This document shows, piece after piece, positions 23,878 to 32,892 of a stretch of 64,000 bases of DNA. Under the pieces are notes generated by a model. That model ran no database searches. It saw only the letters and a program-made list of their open reading frames with translations, and was not told the DNA's origin. Position 1 is the first letter of the stretch; every line of letters begins with the position of its first letter. The DNA is from Faecalicatena contorta. Its GTDB lineage: Bacteria; Bacillota; Clostridia; Lachnospirales; Lachnospiraceae. Location: positions 1 through 64,000 of the forward strand of contig NZ_JAFBIY010000005.1 in assembly GCF_021531975.1 (NCBI RefSeq), in the 5' to 3' direction. A program made the translations under genes and the position numbers.

Positions 23878-24786
23878 ATGGCAGTAAAGAAAAAAGGTCT
23901 CGGAAAAGGATTAGATAGTCTTATCCCGGATAATAAGCCAACAAGAGTCTCCAAATCAGAACCTGAATCTTCTGATAAAGAAGAACCAAAATCAGGTGAA
24001 CAGATGATGAAGATAAATATGGTTGAACCGAACAGAGAACAGCCTCGTAAAAAGTTCGAGGAAGATGCCCTGCTTGAGCTGGCAGATTCAATTAAGCAAT
24101 TTGGTATTCTTCAACCACTTCTTGTCAGAAAAAGAAAAGATTATTACGAGATAATAGCTGGCGAAAGACGTTGGCGTGCAGCTAAGTTAGCTGGAATTAA
24201 AGAAGTACCGGTAATCGTAAAAGATTATACAGAACAGGAAATTGTTGAGATCGGGCTGATTGAAAATATCCAGCGAGAAAACTTAAATCCAATTGAAGAA
24301 GCAATGGCATTTAAGAGACTTTTAGAAGAATTCAACCTGAAACAGGATGAAGTGGCAGAGAGAGTATCAAAGAGCAGAACAGCTGTTACAAATTCAATGC
24401 GTTTGTTAAAACTGGATGAAAGAGTTCAACAAATGATTGTTGATGATATGATTTCTACCGGACATGCAAGAGCCTTACTTGCAATTGATGAAAAAGACAT
24501 GCAATATGAACTGGCAAATAAAGTCTTTGATGAAAAGTTAAGCGTTCGTGAGACAGAAAAGCTGGTTAAAGATATAAAAAATCCGAAAAAACCGGTTGAA
24601 AAGAAAAAAGTAAATAATGAATTCCTTTATAAAGATCTTGCTGATAAAATGAAAGATGTTATGGGAACAAAGGTAAGCATAGCTTCAAAAAGCAATGGTA
24701 AAGGTAAAATAGAAATAGAATACTACTCAGATAAAGAATTAGAACGTGTGTTCGATTTGATTATGAGTATTGGAAAGGATGTATAA
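23878..24786 (+). CDS. parB: Chromosome partitioning protein ParB/Spo0J
   Basis: 302 residues. N-terminal CTP-binding domain with the AGERRWRAAK box, a central helix-turn-helix (KQDEVAERVSKSRTAVTNSMRL) for parS recognition and a C-terminal dimer domain. It loads at the two parS sites just upstream. AAGGAGG precedes the ATG. Confidence 0.95.
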   Translation: MAVKKKGLGKGLDSLIPDNKPTRVSKSEPESSDKEEPKSGEQMMKINMVEPNREQPRKKFEEDALLELADSIKQFGILQPLLVRKRKDYYEIIAGERRWRAAKLAGIKEVPVIVKDYTEQEIVEIGLIENIQRENLNPIEEAMAFKRLLEEFNLKQDEVAERVSKSRTAVTNSMRLLKLDERVQQMIVDDMISTGHARALLAIDEKDMQYELANKVFDEKLSVRETEKLVKDIKNPKKPVEKKKVNNEFLYKDLADKMKDVMGTKVSIASKSNGKGKIEIEYYSDKELERVFDLIMSIGKDV

Positions 24787-25332
24787 GTGTATATGGAGAG
24801 TAAGATATTAAGCAAGTTGGGCATCGACCCTGCGTTTATCTTCCTTTTTATGCTGATTCTGTTTGTCATTTTATTTATACTATATGTAAATGTTAATTTG
24901 AAGTATAACAGATTAAAAAGCAGTTATCAGACGTTTATGAAAGGAAAAGACGGCAAAACTCTAGAAGAAAGTATGAAAGAGCGTTTTGCAGACGCAGAAG
25001 CGATTCTGAAATTTACGAAACAGAACAGACAGGATATCAGAGATATCAATCGCAAAATGGAAAACTGCTACCATAAGATGGGAATCGTAAAATACGATGC
25101 ATTTAACGAGATGGGTGGAAAACTTAGTTTTGCACTTGCGATGTTAGATGGAAATGACAGTGGCTGGATCATAAATGCGATGCATAGCCGTGAAGGATGC
25201 TACACATACGTGAAAGAAATCCTGAAAGGTGAAAGTTTTGTAGAACTTTCAGAAGAAGAAGCAGAAGCACTTGATAAAGCAATTTTCCAGGACACATATG
25301 GACTGGATAATAGTGATGTAATAGAAAAGTAG
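24787..25332 (+). CDS. DUF4446 family membrane protein
   Basis: 181 residues. One N-terminal membrane helix (about 16-36), then a coiled-coil-prone region and a compact DUF4446 domain with AFNEMGGKLSFALAMLD. Function is unknown, but it commonly lies between parB and serS in Clostridia. The GTG at 24787 directly follows the parB stop (AAAGGATG upstream); an ATG at 24793 is the alternative start. Confidence 0.82.
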   Translation: MYMESKILSKLGIDPAFIFLFMLILFVILFILYVNVNLKYNRLKSSYQTFMKGKDGKTLEESMKERFADAEAILKFTKQNRQDIRDINRKMENCYHKMGIVKYDAFNEMGGKLSFALAMLDGNDSGWIINAMHSREGCYTYVKEILKGESFVELSEEEAEALDKAIFQDTYGLDNSDVIEK

Positions 25333-25344
25333 GAGGAATGAAGA

Positions 25345-26634
25345 ATGTTAGATATTAAATTTGTAAGAATGAACCCGGATGTAGTAAAGGAAAATATTAA
25401 AAAGAAATTTCAGGATGATAAACTTCCATTAGTAGATGAAGTATTAGAGCTGGATCAGAGAAATAGAGATATTAAACAGGAAGTAGAAGTTCTTCGTGCA
25501 GATAAGAACAAAATTTCAAAGGAAATCGGTGCATGCATGGCACAGGGAAGAAAAGAAGATGCAGAAGCATTGAAGAAAAAAGTACAGGAGAATGCTGACA
25601 GAGTAGAATCCCTTTCTGCAGAAGAAAAAGAAGTAGAGGCAAGAATCAAAAAGATTATGATGACAATTCCGAATATCATCGACCCATCTGTACCGATTGG
25701 TAAAGATGACAGCGAGAACGTTGAGATCGAGAAGTTTGGTGAACCAGTAGTGCCAGAATACGAAATTCCGTACCATACAGACATTATGGAGACATTTAAC
25801 GGTATTGATCTCGAAAGCGCCGGAAAAGTGGCAGGAAACGGATTCTATTACCTTATGGGAGATATTGCAAGATTACACTCTGCAGTTATTTCTTATGCAC
25901 GTGACTTTATGATCAATCGTGGATTCACATATTGCATTCCACCATTTATGATCAGAAGTAATGTTGTAACAGGTGTAATGAGCTTTGCAGAGATGGATGC
26001 CATGATGTATAAGATCGAAGGTGAAGACCTATATCTGATCGGAACAAGTGAACACTCCATGATTGGTAAGTTCATTGACAGTATGCTGCAGGAAGATCAG
26101 CTTCCGCAGACATTAACAAGTTATTCTCCATGCTTCCGTAAAGAAAAAGGAGCACATGGTATCGAAGAAAGAGGTGTATACCGCATTCACCAGTTTGAGA
26201 AACAGGAAATGATCGTTGTATGTAAACCAGAAGACAGCAAATACTGGTATGATCAGTTATGGAAAAATACAGTTGATCTGTTCCGTTCCATGGATATTCC
26301 GGTACGTACATTGGAATGCTGCTCCGGTGACCTTGCAGATCTGAAAGTAAAATCCTGCGACGTAGAAGCATGGTCCCCAAGACAGAAGAAATACTTTGAA
26401 GTAGGAAGTTGCTCTAATCTGGGCGATGCACAGGCAAGAAGACTTGGCATCCGTGTAAAAGGAAACGACGGAAGCAAATATTTTGCACATACATTAAATA
26501 ATACAGTAGTAGCACCACCTAGAATGTTAATCGCATTCCTGGAAAACAATCTGCAGGCAGACGGCACAGTAAGAATTCCGGAAGTGCTCAGACCATATAT
26601 GGGTGGAACAGAGAAACTCGTACCAAAAAAATAA
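25345..26634 (+). CDS. serS: Seryl-tRNA synthetase
   Basis: 429 residues. N-terminal antiparallel coiled-coil arm (about 30-110) that binds the long variable arm of tRNA-Ser, then a class II catalytic core (motif 2 around SPCFRKEKGAHG, motif 3 with NNTVVAPPRMLIAFLEN). GAGGAATGAAG lies upstream. It is 12 bases after the DUF4446 gene, with no T-box in between. Confidence 0.97.
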   Translation: MLDIKFVRMNPDVVKENIKKKFQDDKLPLVDEVLELDQRNRDIKQEVEVLRADKNKISKEIGACMAQGRKEDAEALKKKVQENADRVESLSAEEKEVEARIKKIMMTIPNIIDPSVPIGKDDSENVEIEKFGEPVVPEYEIPYHTDIMETFNGIDLESAGKVAGNGFYYLMGDIARLHSAVISYARDFMINRGFTYCIPPFMIRSNVVTGVMSFAEMDAMMYKIEGEDLYLIGTSEHSMIGKFIDSMLQEDQLPQTLTSYSPCFRKEKGAHGIEERGVYRIHQFEKQEMIVVCKPEDSKYWYDQLWKNTVDLFRSMDIPVRTLECCSGDLADLKVKSCDVEAWSPRQKKYFEVGSCSNLGDAQARRLGIRVKGNDGSKYFAHTLNNTVVAPPRMLIAFLENNLQADGTVRIPEVLRPYMGGTEKLVPKK

Positions 26635-26655
26635 AGAATGACAAAAGGAAAACAT

Positions 26656-27531
26656 ATGCATCAGTATCTGAAAGCCATTGGTTTCGGCAATATTGAATCA
26701 AAAAAAGAATTATACAAAATCCTGAAGGAGACAGAAAAAGATTTTACACATCATGAGCTGGTATTTGCAGAAGAAGAAATAGACTTCTGTGAATACCAGA
26801 AGGAATATGGAGCAGGATTAGGAGTATCTTTATTTGGTGATATAGATATATATGAATGTTTTAAGAAACAATATTATTTACCATATTTTGTAGGAACAGG
26901 AATCAGTTCCTATGCAGACGTTGCAATCGAAAAAAGAATGGATAAAGAAGCATATGTAGGAATCTGTGAAGATGTGAAGATAGGCATCAGCCTTATCTTC
27001 CATCTGCAGAATGTTATGGAATATCTAAAAGAACTTCAGATAACCGGAAACCATGCGACATACGCTTCCGTAACATTTTCCGCACTTTGTAATGAAGGAA
27101 CCGTACTACTTCCTGTCAGAAAAGATGAAGTACAGGAAAAGAAACAAAAAGAAGAAGTTAAAAACCGCATGATGCTTGTAAACGCAGCACGAAGCGGAGA
27201 TCCGGCTGCAATCGAAAGCCTGACTCTGGACGATATCGATACATATTCAAAAGTATCAAGACGACTGATCAAGGAAGATATATTCAGTATTGTAGATACA
27301 TATATAATGCCATACGGTATAGAATGTGACAGATATTCTATTCTCGGAGAAATACTGGAGCTTGGAAGTACAGTAAACGAATATACCGGCGAAGAAATAT
27401 ACATTATGAAAATGGAAGTCAACGATATGACATTTGACTTGTGTGTGCCGGTAAGAAATGTAGTTGGTGAGCCCGCTCCGGGACGGAGATTTAAAGGAAA
27501 TATATGGCTGCAGGGAAGAGTAAACTTTTAA
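26656..27531 (+). CDS. DUF3881 family protein
   Basis: 291 residues from the ATG at 26656, which has AAAGGA at good spacing (an in-frame ATG at 26638 has none). MHQYLKAIGF at the N-terminus and the PVRNVVGEPAPGRRFKG C-terminal segment are typical of DUF3881, a family largely confined to Lachnospiraceae. Function is unknown. It is predicted to be soluble, without a signal or membrane segment. Confidence 0.85.
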   Translation: MHQYLKAIGFGNIESKKELYKILKETEKDFTHHELVFAEEEIDFCEYQKEYGAGLGVSLFGDIDIYECFKKQYYLPYFVGTGISSYADVAIEKRMDKEAYVGICEDVKIGISLIFHLQNVMEYLKELQITGNHATYASVTFSALCNEGTVLLPVRKDEVQEKKQKEEVKNRMMLVNAARSGDPAAIESLTLDDIDTYSKVSRRLIKEDIFSIVDTYIMPYGIECDRYSILGEILELGSTVNEYTGEEIYIMKMEVNDMTFDLCVPVRNVVGEPAPGRRFKGNIWLQGRVNF

Positions 27532-27572
27532 TTTGGGACGTAGACTTTTTGAAAAAGTCTACGTCCCAAATT
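27530..27572 (+). terminator. Terminator/palindrome, GGGACG family copy E
   Basis: AATTTGGGACGTAGACTTTT and its complement, with a 3-base centre. It begins at the DUF3881 stop. It shares the TTTGGGACG arm with copies A and B and acts plausibly as a terminator at the end of the core block. Confidence 0.8.
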
Positions 27573-27665
27573 AAAAAATGTGGTGTACCTAAATGAAAAA
27601 TCTCCTGTACCCAAACGATACTTGCATTTCCAAATGTTAAATGTTAGAATATGAAAAGTATATAT

Positions 27666-27776
27666 GTTCCCTTAGTTAAATGGATATAACAAGTGCCTCC
27701 TAAGAAGGAGCCGCGGCTGAACCCTGAAGGAAAAATGAAAAAAGAACTTGGAGTTCGAATCTATTCTGGAAGAGAC
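27666..27776 (+). pseudogene. tRNA-Arg-like relic
   Basis: GTTCCCTTAGTTAAATGG through GCCTCCTAAG (27666-27704) closely resembles the 5' half of the real tRNA-Arg(CCU) 270 bases away. A T-arm-like GAGTTCGAATC follows only after about 40 extra bases. The anticodon and acceptor stems no longer pair. I read it as a decayed or disrupted tRNA copy, possibly left by a past integration. The rest of 27,573-27,935 holds no gene, only one AGCTAAT inverted pair. Confidence 0.5.
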
Positions 27777-27935
27777 AAAATTAACAACGGAGCTTTCCCC
27801 ATTCTGGCGGATGCTCTACTGTTAATAAAATGAATAATCTGATGATATCCAGCTAATCAAAATTAGCTGAAAATCATAAAACGGTTACCGAACCAAAGTG
27901 GCAAAAACCCAGTGTTTAAGCCAAAAATCGGTAAT

Positions 27936-28007
27936 GTCCTCTTAGTTTAACGGATAAAACAAGCGCCTCCTAAGCGCTAGCTGTGGGTTCGATTCCCGCA
28001 GGGGACG
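27936..28007 (+). tRNA. tRNA-Arg (anticodon CCU)
   Basis: 72 nt. Acceptor GTCCTCT pairs with AGGGGAC. The anticodon stem-loop AGCGC-CTCCTAA-GCGCT gives CCU. T arm GTGGG-TTCGATT-CCCGC, discriminator G at 28007. CCA is not encoded. It marks the change from core to accessory DNA and is a plausible integration site, although the matching att copy is not in the window. Confidence 0.93.
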
Positions 28008-28011
28008 GTTA

Positions 28012-28063
28012 CTAAAAAAGCGGTAATGATTAGCAGAAAATGCTATGTCATGAGCCGCTTTTT
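28012..28063 (+). terminator. Terminator after tRNA-Arg
   Basis: AAAAAAGCGG (from 28014) and CCGCTTTTTT pair across a loop that contains smaller stems. T run at the end. Confidence 0.75.
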
Positions 28064-28337
28064 TCTTTGCAATGAGATAAGAAAAGGCAGGCAGGGAATG
28101 AATTTCCAGCTAATTTGAAGTGATTTTTGTTAGCTGGCAGCTAATCAAAAATGCTGTTTTGCAAACAGGAAAAAATGGACTTTCTGCTAACATCGGGGTT
28201 CGTTCCTGTTGAAACCTCAGATCGGGGATGTAAAACAAGGTAAAATGGAGTAAAATCCCTCGCTGAAAGGAACTTCTGCAAACATCCATTAGCTGAAACA
28301 ATAGAATATTTCATTAGCTGTAGCTAATGCAAACGGG

Positions 28338-28393
28338 ATGCTCGTTTGGATCAGATTCAAATATAAGAATCTAATCTAAACGGGCATTTTTTG
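28338..28393 (+). terminator. Long hairpin upstream of the partition cassette
   Basis: Arms of 21 bases (28338-28358 and 28367-28387), mostly paired with a few G-U or mismatched positions, an 8-base loop and a run of T. An overlapping palindrome CAAACG...CGTTTG (28330-28348) allows an alternative fold. It may terminate or attenuate transcription into the ParB gene. Apart from this and the AGCTAAT repeats, 28,064-28,586 has no supportable gene. Confidence 0.7.
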
Positions 28394-28586
28394 ATGCAAC
28401 AGGGGAGCAATAGATTCTGATGACTGTGCTTGCACAAAGGAAGAAGAATCTATTAGCGACCCGCAAGAACATGAGTATGGAGCATGATAATGCGAAATAC
28501 GAATGTTCTCAGGATTGTGGAAGCGTAAGCGGAACAATCCGTGTTGCAGCAAATGTTGTTTGGATTACAGGAAAAGGAGGAGTTCA

Positions 28587-29462
28587 ATGGCAGAAAAAGA
28601 AAACGAATCAAACAGGCTGTTTGAGGATGAGAAAGTCATAGAAATTGAGATTGAAAGACTCAGATCTTTTAAAGACCATCCATTTAAAGTGACTGACGAT
28701 AAAGAAATGCATCTCCTGAAGGACAGTATCAAACAGTATGGTGTATTGAATCCGCTGATCGTAAGGCCAGTGCCGGATGGAGTATATGAAATTATCTCAG
28801 GCCACAGAAGAAAATATGCGGCTCAGCAGCTTGGATATCGAAAAGTACCGGTGATTATACGAGTAATGAACGATGAAGAAGCCATTATTAAAATGGTAGA
28901 TGCTAATCTACAAAGAGAACGGATCAGTTACAGCGAGAAAGCTTTTGCTTACAAAATGAAGAATGATGCTATGAAAAGGACTGCAGGAAGACCGCGTAGC
29001 CAAATCGACCACAATTTAAAAGGAAAGAGAACAGTGGAAATAATCGCAGAAGAAACAGGTGAAAGTCCAAAGCAGGTGCAAAGATATATTACTCTCACGA
29101 ATCTGATTCCAGAGCTTTTACAGCAGTTAGATGATGAACTTATTTCCTTCAATCCGGCAGTTGAACTGGCAGCATTAAAGGAAAAGGAACAAAAACAGCT
29201 AATCGAAGCCATGGATTATGCTCAGTCAGTGCCCTCTCTTTCTCAGGCACAGCGAATAAAAAAATTGAGCAAAGATGGAAAGCTGACTTTAGAAAAGATG
29301 CAGGAAATTCTCAGTGAAATAAAAAAAGGAGAAATAACAAGAGTCACATTTACAAATGAACAGCTTCACAGATATTTTCCCAACAACTATACACCGGAAA
29401 TGATGAAGCGTGAAATCGTAGCAATCTTAAAAATATGGATGGAACAATACTGGGACAAATAA
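28587..29462 (+). CDS. ParB-like partition protein 1 of the ICE
   Basis: 291 residues from the ATG at 28587 (AAAGGAGG upstream; a longer in-frame reading to 28503 has no ribosome site). N-terminal ParB/Srx-type domain with LRSFKDHPFKV and SGHRRKYAAQQLGYRKVPV, where His replaces Glu of the chromosomal GERR box. Next is a helix-turn-helix region (IIAEETGESPKQVQRYITL) and a C-terminal HRYFPNNYTPEMM segment shared with the second ParB. It probably binds element-specific sites and works with the ParA downstream. Confidence 0.87.
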   Translation: MAEKENESNRLFEDEKVIEIEIERLRSFKDHPFKVTDDKEMHLLKDSIKQYGVLNPLIVRPVPDGVYEIISGHRRKYAAQQLGYRKVPVIIRVMNDEEAIIKMVDANLQRERISYSEKAFAYKMKNDAMKRTAGRPRSQIDHNLKGKRTVEIIAEETGESPKQVQRYITLTNLIPELLQQLDDELISFNPAVELAALKEKEQKQLIEAMDYAQSVPSLSQAQRIKKLSKDGKLTLEKMQEILSEIKKGEITRVTFTNEQLHRYFPNNYTPEMMKREIVAILKIWMEQYWDK

Positions 29463-29480
29463 GAAACGGAGGAATGAAGA

Positions 29481-30266
29481 ATGTGTAAAGTAATCGCTGT
29501 TACAAATCAGAAAGGCGGGGTCGGAAAGACAACGACAACAGTAAACTTAGGGATCGGCCTGACGAAAGAAGGGAAAAAGGTGCTTTTGATTGATGCGGAT
29601 CCCCAGGGAAGCCTGACAGCCAGTCTTGGGTATGTGGAACCGGATGATCTTGGTACTACCCTGGCAACAATTATGCTGGCAGTTATTAATGAGGAAGAAA
29701 TAAAACCGGAGGATGGAATTCTTCATCATGAGGAAAATGTGGATCTGTTACCGGCAAATATTGAATTGTCAGCCCTGGAAGTAACACTGGGAAATGTGAT
29801 GAGCCGGGAAATGATCATGAAAGATTATATCGAAATGATGAGAGAACGATACGATTATATCCTGATCGACTGTATGCCCAGCCTTGGCATGATGACGATC
29901 AATGCACTGGTTGCTTCGGATGCAGTTCTGATTCCGGTACAGGCAGCATATTTGCCGGTGAAAGGTCTCCAGCAGCTGATCAAAACCATTTCTATGGTAA
30001 AGAAAAGACTGAACAGGAAATTGCAGATTATGGGAATTCTGCTGACGATGGTAGATTTCCGAACAAACTATGCAAAGGATATTTCAATGATGCTCCATGT
30101 TACATACGGATCAAAGATAACGATTTTTGAAAATGTAATACCGTTATCCGTAAAAGCGGCAGAAACAAGTGCAGAGGGAATCAGCATTTATGCCCACTGC
30201 CCTAAGAGTAAAGTATCCAATGCATATAAGAATCTTACACAGGAGGTTTTGGAAAATGAAAAATAG
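29481..30266 (+). CDS. ParA-family ATPase of the ICE
   Basis: 261 residues. Deviant Walker A KGGVGKTT, Walker B ILIDCMPSL. It is a Soj-type partition ATPase, lies between two ParB-like genes and overlaps the second by 11 bases. It is likely to stabilise the excised circular ICE, or to share the chromosomal partition machinery. CGGAGG lies upstream. Confidence 0.92.
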   Translation: MCKVIAVTNQKGGVGKTTTTVNLGIGLTKEGKKVLLIDADPQGSLTASLGYVEPDDLGTTLATIMLAVINEEEIKPEDGILHHEENVDLLPANIELSALEVTLGNVMSREMIMKDYIEMMRERYDYILIDCMPSLGMMTINALVASDAVLIPVQAAYLPVKGLQQLIKTISMVKKRLNRKLQIMGILLTMVDFRTNYAKDISMMLHVTYGSKITIFENVIPLSVKAAETSAEGISIYAHCPKSKVSNAYKNLTQEVLENEK

Positions 30267-31173
30267 AAGCGGCGAGAAAATCAAACTGACAAGTATTGAT
30301 GAACTTCTGGGAGTTGTAAATGAAGAGTCTGCAATGGAGATCGAGATTGATAAAATACATCCTTTTGCCGGACACCCATTTAAAGTGATTGATGATGAAA
30401 AAATGCAGGATCTGATTGACAGTATTCAGGAAAATGGTGTACTTACTCCTGTTCTGATCCGTCCAGACAATCATGATGGTTATGAAATGATATCCGGACA
30501 CCGGAGAATGCACGCAGCCCAATTGGCAGGTCTTGTAACCATACCAGCAATCGTTAGGGAAATGACGGATGATGATGCAGTAATCGCTATGGTAGATGCC
30601 AATATTCAGAGGGAGGAGTTACTTCCGAGTGAAAAGGCATTTGCTTATAAGATGAAACTTGAAGCAATGAAACGTCAAGCTGGCAGACCATCCAAAAATA
30701 ATTCTGGTCAAAATGACCAGAATTTATCTGGACTGGTTTCAAGGGATGTTTTAGCCCAACAGGTTGGAGAAAGTTCAAAACAGATCCAACGTTTCATCCG
30801 TTTGACAGAACTTATCCCAGATTTACTGGAATTGGTAGATAAGAAACGTCTGAACTTTACCATTGCTGTTGATATCTCATATATTCCGCAGGATGTGCAG
30901 GAATGGATTTATGAATATATCTGTGACAATGGATTTATCAAACCAAATCAAATTGCAGCTTTAAGAAATTATCTTGGACAAGGACCGGTTACCCAGAGTC
31001 TGATGATCAGTATTCTGAATAGCCATATTCCGGTAAAGGCTCCGGCAAGAAAGGTAACTTTGAATGAAAAGAAGCTGACGAAATATTTTCCAAAGAATTA
31101 TACATCGGAAGACGTGGAGAAAGTGATTGAATCATTATTGGAGAAATGGAAACAGGAACAGGAGGTAATGTGA
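30256..31173 (+). CDS. ParB-like partition protein 2 of the ICE
   Basis: 305 residues from the ATG at 30256 (CAGGAGG upstream); the longer in-frame reading is a shadow of parA. It has the same layout as the first ICE ParB: IHPFAGHPFKVIDDEKM, SGHRRMHAAQLAGL, helix-turn-helix, and a C-terminal KYFPKNYTSEDV block. The two are clear paralogues that have diverged. Its TGA overlaps the ATG of the next RepA_N gene. Confidence 0.87.
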   Translation: MKNRSGEKIKLTSIDELLGVVNEESAMEIEIDKIHPFAGHPFKVIDDEKMQDLIDSIQENGVLTPVLIRPDNHDGYEMISGHRRMHAAQLAGLVTIPAIVREMTDDDAVIAMVDANIQREELLPSEKAFAYKMKLEAMKRQAGRPSKNNSGQNDQNLSGLVSRDVLAQQVGESSKQIQRFIRLTELIPDLLELVDKKRLNFTIAVDISYIPQDVQEWIYEYICDNGFIKPNQIAALRNYLGQGPVTQSLMISILNSHIPVKAPARKVTLNEKKLTKYFPKNYTSEDVEKVIESLLEKWKQEQEVM

Positions 31174-31523
31174 TGGATTTTAAATATATGTATGGAAAAC
31201 AGGCGGATCAGTATTCTTTTATACATATTCCAAAGATGCTGGTTACTGAAAAAATATTTACGGGAATTACCATTCATGCAAAAGTTCTCTACGGTCTTCT
31301 TTTAGACCGTATGGGAATGGCGGTGAAGAATAAATGGGTCGATGAAAGAAACCGGATGTATGTTGTTTATCCGATTCAGGAAATCCAGAAAGACATGGGA
31401 GTAACCAGAAAAAAAGCAAGGGAATGTCTGACAGAGCTTGAAAATGCCGGACTTATAGAAAAGCATTTTAGAGGCATGGGGCTGCCAAGCATTTATTACG
31501 TAAAAGACTTTGCGGTAGCGTGA
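31173..31523 (+). CDS. RepA_N domain protein, short
   Basis: 116 residues, only the N-terminal replication-initiator domain (QADQYSFIHIPKML, AKVLYGLLLDRM, EIQKDMGVTRKKARECL). It is much shorter than the next gene, which has the same domain plus a C-terminal extension. Start at 31173 (AGGAGG upstream) overlaps the ParB stop. It could be a truncated duplicate or a stand-alone regulator of replication. Confidence 0.8.
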   Translation: MDFKYMYGKQADQYSFIHIPKMLVTEKIFTGITIHAKVLYGLLLDRMGMAVKNKWVDERNRMYVVYPIQEIQKDMGVTRKKARECLTELENAGLIEKHFRGMGLPSIYYVKDFAVA

Positions 31524-31570
31524 GTAAGAAATGTCCATTATGGAACTACTACCGCAGGAAAGGAGAAAAT

Positions 31571-32563
31571 ATGGATCAGAAATTGACATTTCGATACTTT
31601 TACGGGAATGAAGCTGATCAGTACAGCTTCTACCGGATACCAAAACTTTTATTCAAAAATGAATATTTTAAAAATCTGAGCAGTGATGCAAAGATATTAT
31701 ACGGTCTGATGCTGGATAGAATGTCTTTGTCCATCAAAAATCAGTGGTTTGATGAACAGAACCGGGCATACATCTATTTTTCCATTGAAGATATCATGGA
31801 ACTGTTGAACTGTGGAAGGAATAAAGCTGTAAAATCGCTGCAGGAACTGGATGATGAGAATGGAATCGGTTTGATTGAAAAGCGCAGGCAGGGATTTGGA
31901 AAAGCTAACATCATATATGTAAAAAGCTTCATGGTCTATGAGGAACAGGCGGAACAATCAGCAGAGGAAGCACAGAAGTTTACAAAACAAACCAATGTTG
32001 ATACTCTGGAAGATGCAGAAGTTTATAAAACAAACTCCATGAAGTCCCAAAAACAAACTTCAAGAAGTCCTGAAAATAAACTTCAAGAAGTTTGCAATTC
32101 AAACTCTAATTATAATAATACTAGCGATATTAAAGAGAGTAAGAATAAATCAGATCAAATCATATCCGATAGACAGAGATCAGATGTTGATATGATGAAT
32201 ACGGTATCCGCTTATCAGGATCTCATCAAGGAAAACATAGATTATGAGTCATTACTTATTGCGTATCAGTATGACGAAGCATTGATTCAGGGCATTTATG
32301 AGCTTATTTTGGAAACAGTTCTGTGCAGTAGCGAAAAGATCCTGATCGCAAGTAACTGGTATCCGGCAGAACTGGTACGCGGCAAGTTTTTAAAACTGAA
32401 TTATTCCCACATCGAGTATGTTCTTGACTGTTTCAAGAAGAATACATCAAAGGTGAAAAATATCAAGAAATATATGCTGGCAGCATTATTCAATGCCCCG
32501 ACAACGATCGATGGGTACTATAAGGCAGAAGTGAATCATGACATGCCGCAGTTTGCTGTCTGA
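31571..32563 (+). CDS. Replication initiator RepA_N with DUF6017-like C-terminus
   Basis: 330 residues from the ATG at 31571 (GAAAGGAG upstream). RepA_N winged-helix region (1-115: YRIPKLLFKNEYF, AKILYGLMLDRMSL), a polar, low-complexity linker (135-200) and a C-terminal domain like DUF6017 (LILETVLCSSEKILI, AALFNAP). It probably starts replication of the circular form. It is co-directional with the ParB-ParA-ParB cassette. Confidence 0.87.
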   Translation: MDQKLTFRYFYGNEADQYSFYRIPKLLFKNEYFKNLSSDAKILYGLMLDRMSLSIKNQWFDEQNRAYIYFSIEDIMELLNCGRNKAVKSLQELDDENGIGLIEKRRQGFGKANIIYVKSFMVYEEQAEQSAEEAQKFTKQTNVDTLEDAEVYKTNSMKSQKQTSRSPENKLQEVCNSNSNYNNTSDIKESKNKSDQIISDRQRSDVDMMNTVSAYQDLIKENIDYESLLIAYQYDEALIQGIYELILETVLCSSEKILIASNWYPAELVRGKFLKLNYSHIEYVLDCFKKNTSKVKNIKKYMLAALFNAPTTIDGYYKAEVNHDMPQFAV

Positions 32564-32580
32564 CTGAGAGGAGGAGAAAG

Positions 32581-32877
32581 ATGTTTTGTTTAAAGCTCAT
32601 TGGGAAAATATTATTGATTCCGGTCTGGTTTATTCTCATAATCGTGGGAATACTCGTTAAGCTGGTTGTGAATATGGTTTCAATTGCTAAATCATTCGTG
32701 GTGCTTGGACTGGTAGCTTTGGCAATAGGAACGATTATCTGTTACCAGGATTGGGCGCAGGTTGTATTTTTGTTCTGCCTGATCGTTTCAGCATTTCTGG
32801 TTTTGTATGTAAGTGTATTTATAGATGCTGCGATTGATCTGGCCCGGGAAAAATTAGTGAGAATATTGTTAGCATAG
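32581..32877 (+). CDS. CD1845-family small membrane protein
   Basis: 98 residues with three hydrophobic stretches and GKILLIPVWFILIIVGILVK at the N-terminus. It resembles the CD1845 proteins common in clostridial ICEs; their role is unknown. Another member is encoded at 60,649. AGGAGGAGAAAG precedes the ATG. Confidence 0.75.
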   Translation: MFCLKLIGKILLIPVWFILIIVGILVKLVVNMVSIAKSFVVLGLVALAIGTIICYQDWAQVVFLFCLIVSAFLVLYVSVFIDAAIDLAREKLVRILLA

Positions 32878-32892
32878 AGGAGGAGAAGAACC

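Larger units (their letters stand above)
27850..28328. repeat. CAGCTAAT repeat cluster around tRNA-Arg
   Basis: CAGCTAAT or its complement ATTAGCTG occurs at 27850, 27862, 28107, 28138, 28288 and 28313, with one-mismatch copies at 28129 and 28321. Several are paired as inverted repeats, for example CAGCTAAT-CAAA-ATTAGCTG at 27850-27869. They lie on both sides of the tRNA and before the ParB-ParA cassette. They may be binding sites for a partition, excision or replication protein. Confidence 0.6.

Noticed and set aside
27850-28328. CAGCTAAT cluster as a CRISPR or iteron array
   Set aside because: Copies are only 8 bases, irregularly spaced and in both orientations. An iteron origin is possible but regular spacing is missing, so only a repeat cluster is claimed.
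28420-28641. 73-residue frame just before the first ICE ParB
   Set aside because: Overlaps the ParB start in another frame and lacks a ribosome site. It is probably leader sequence.
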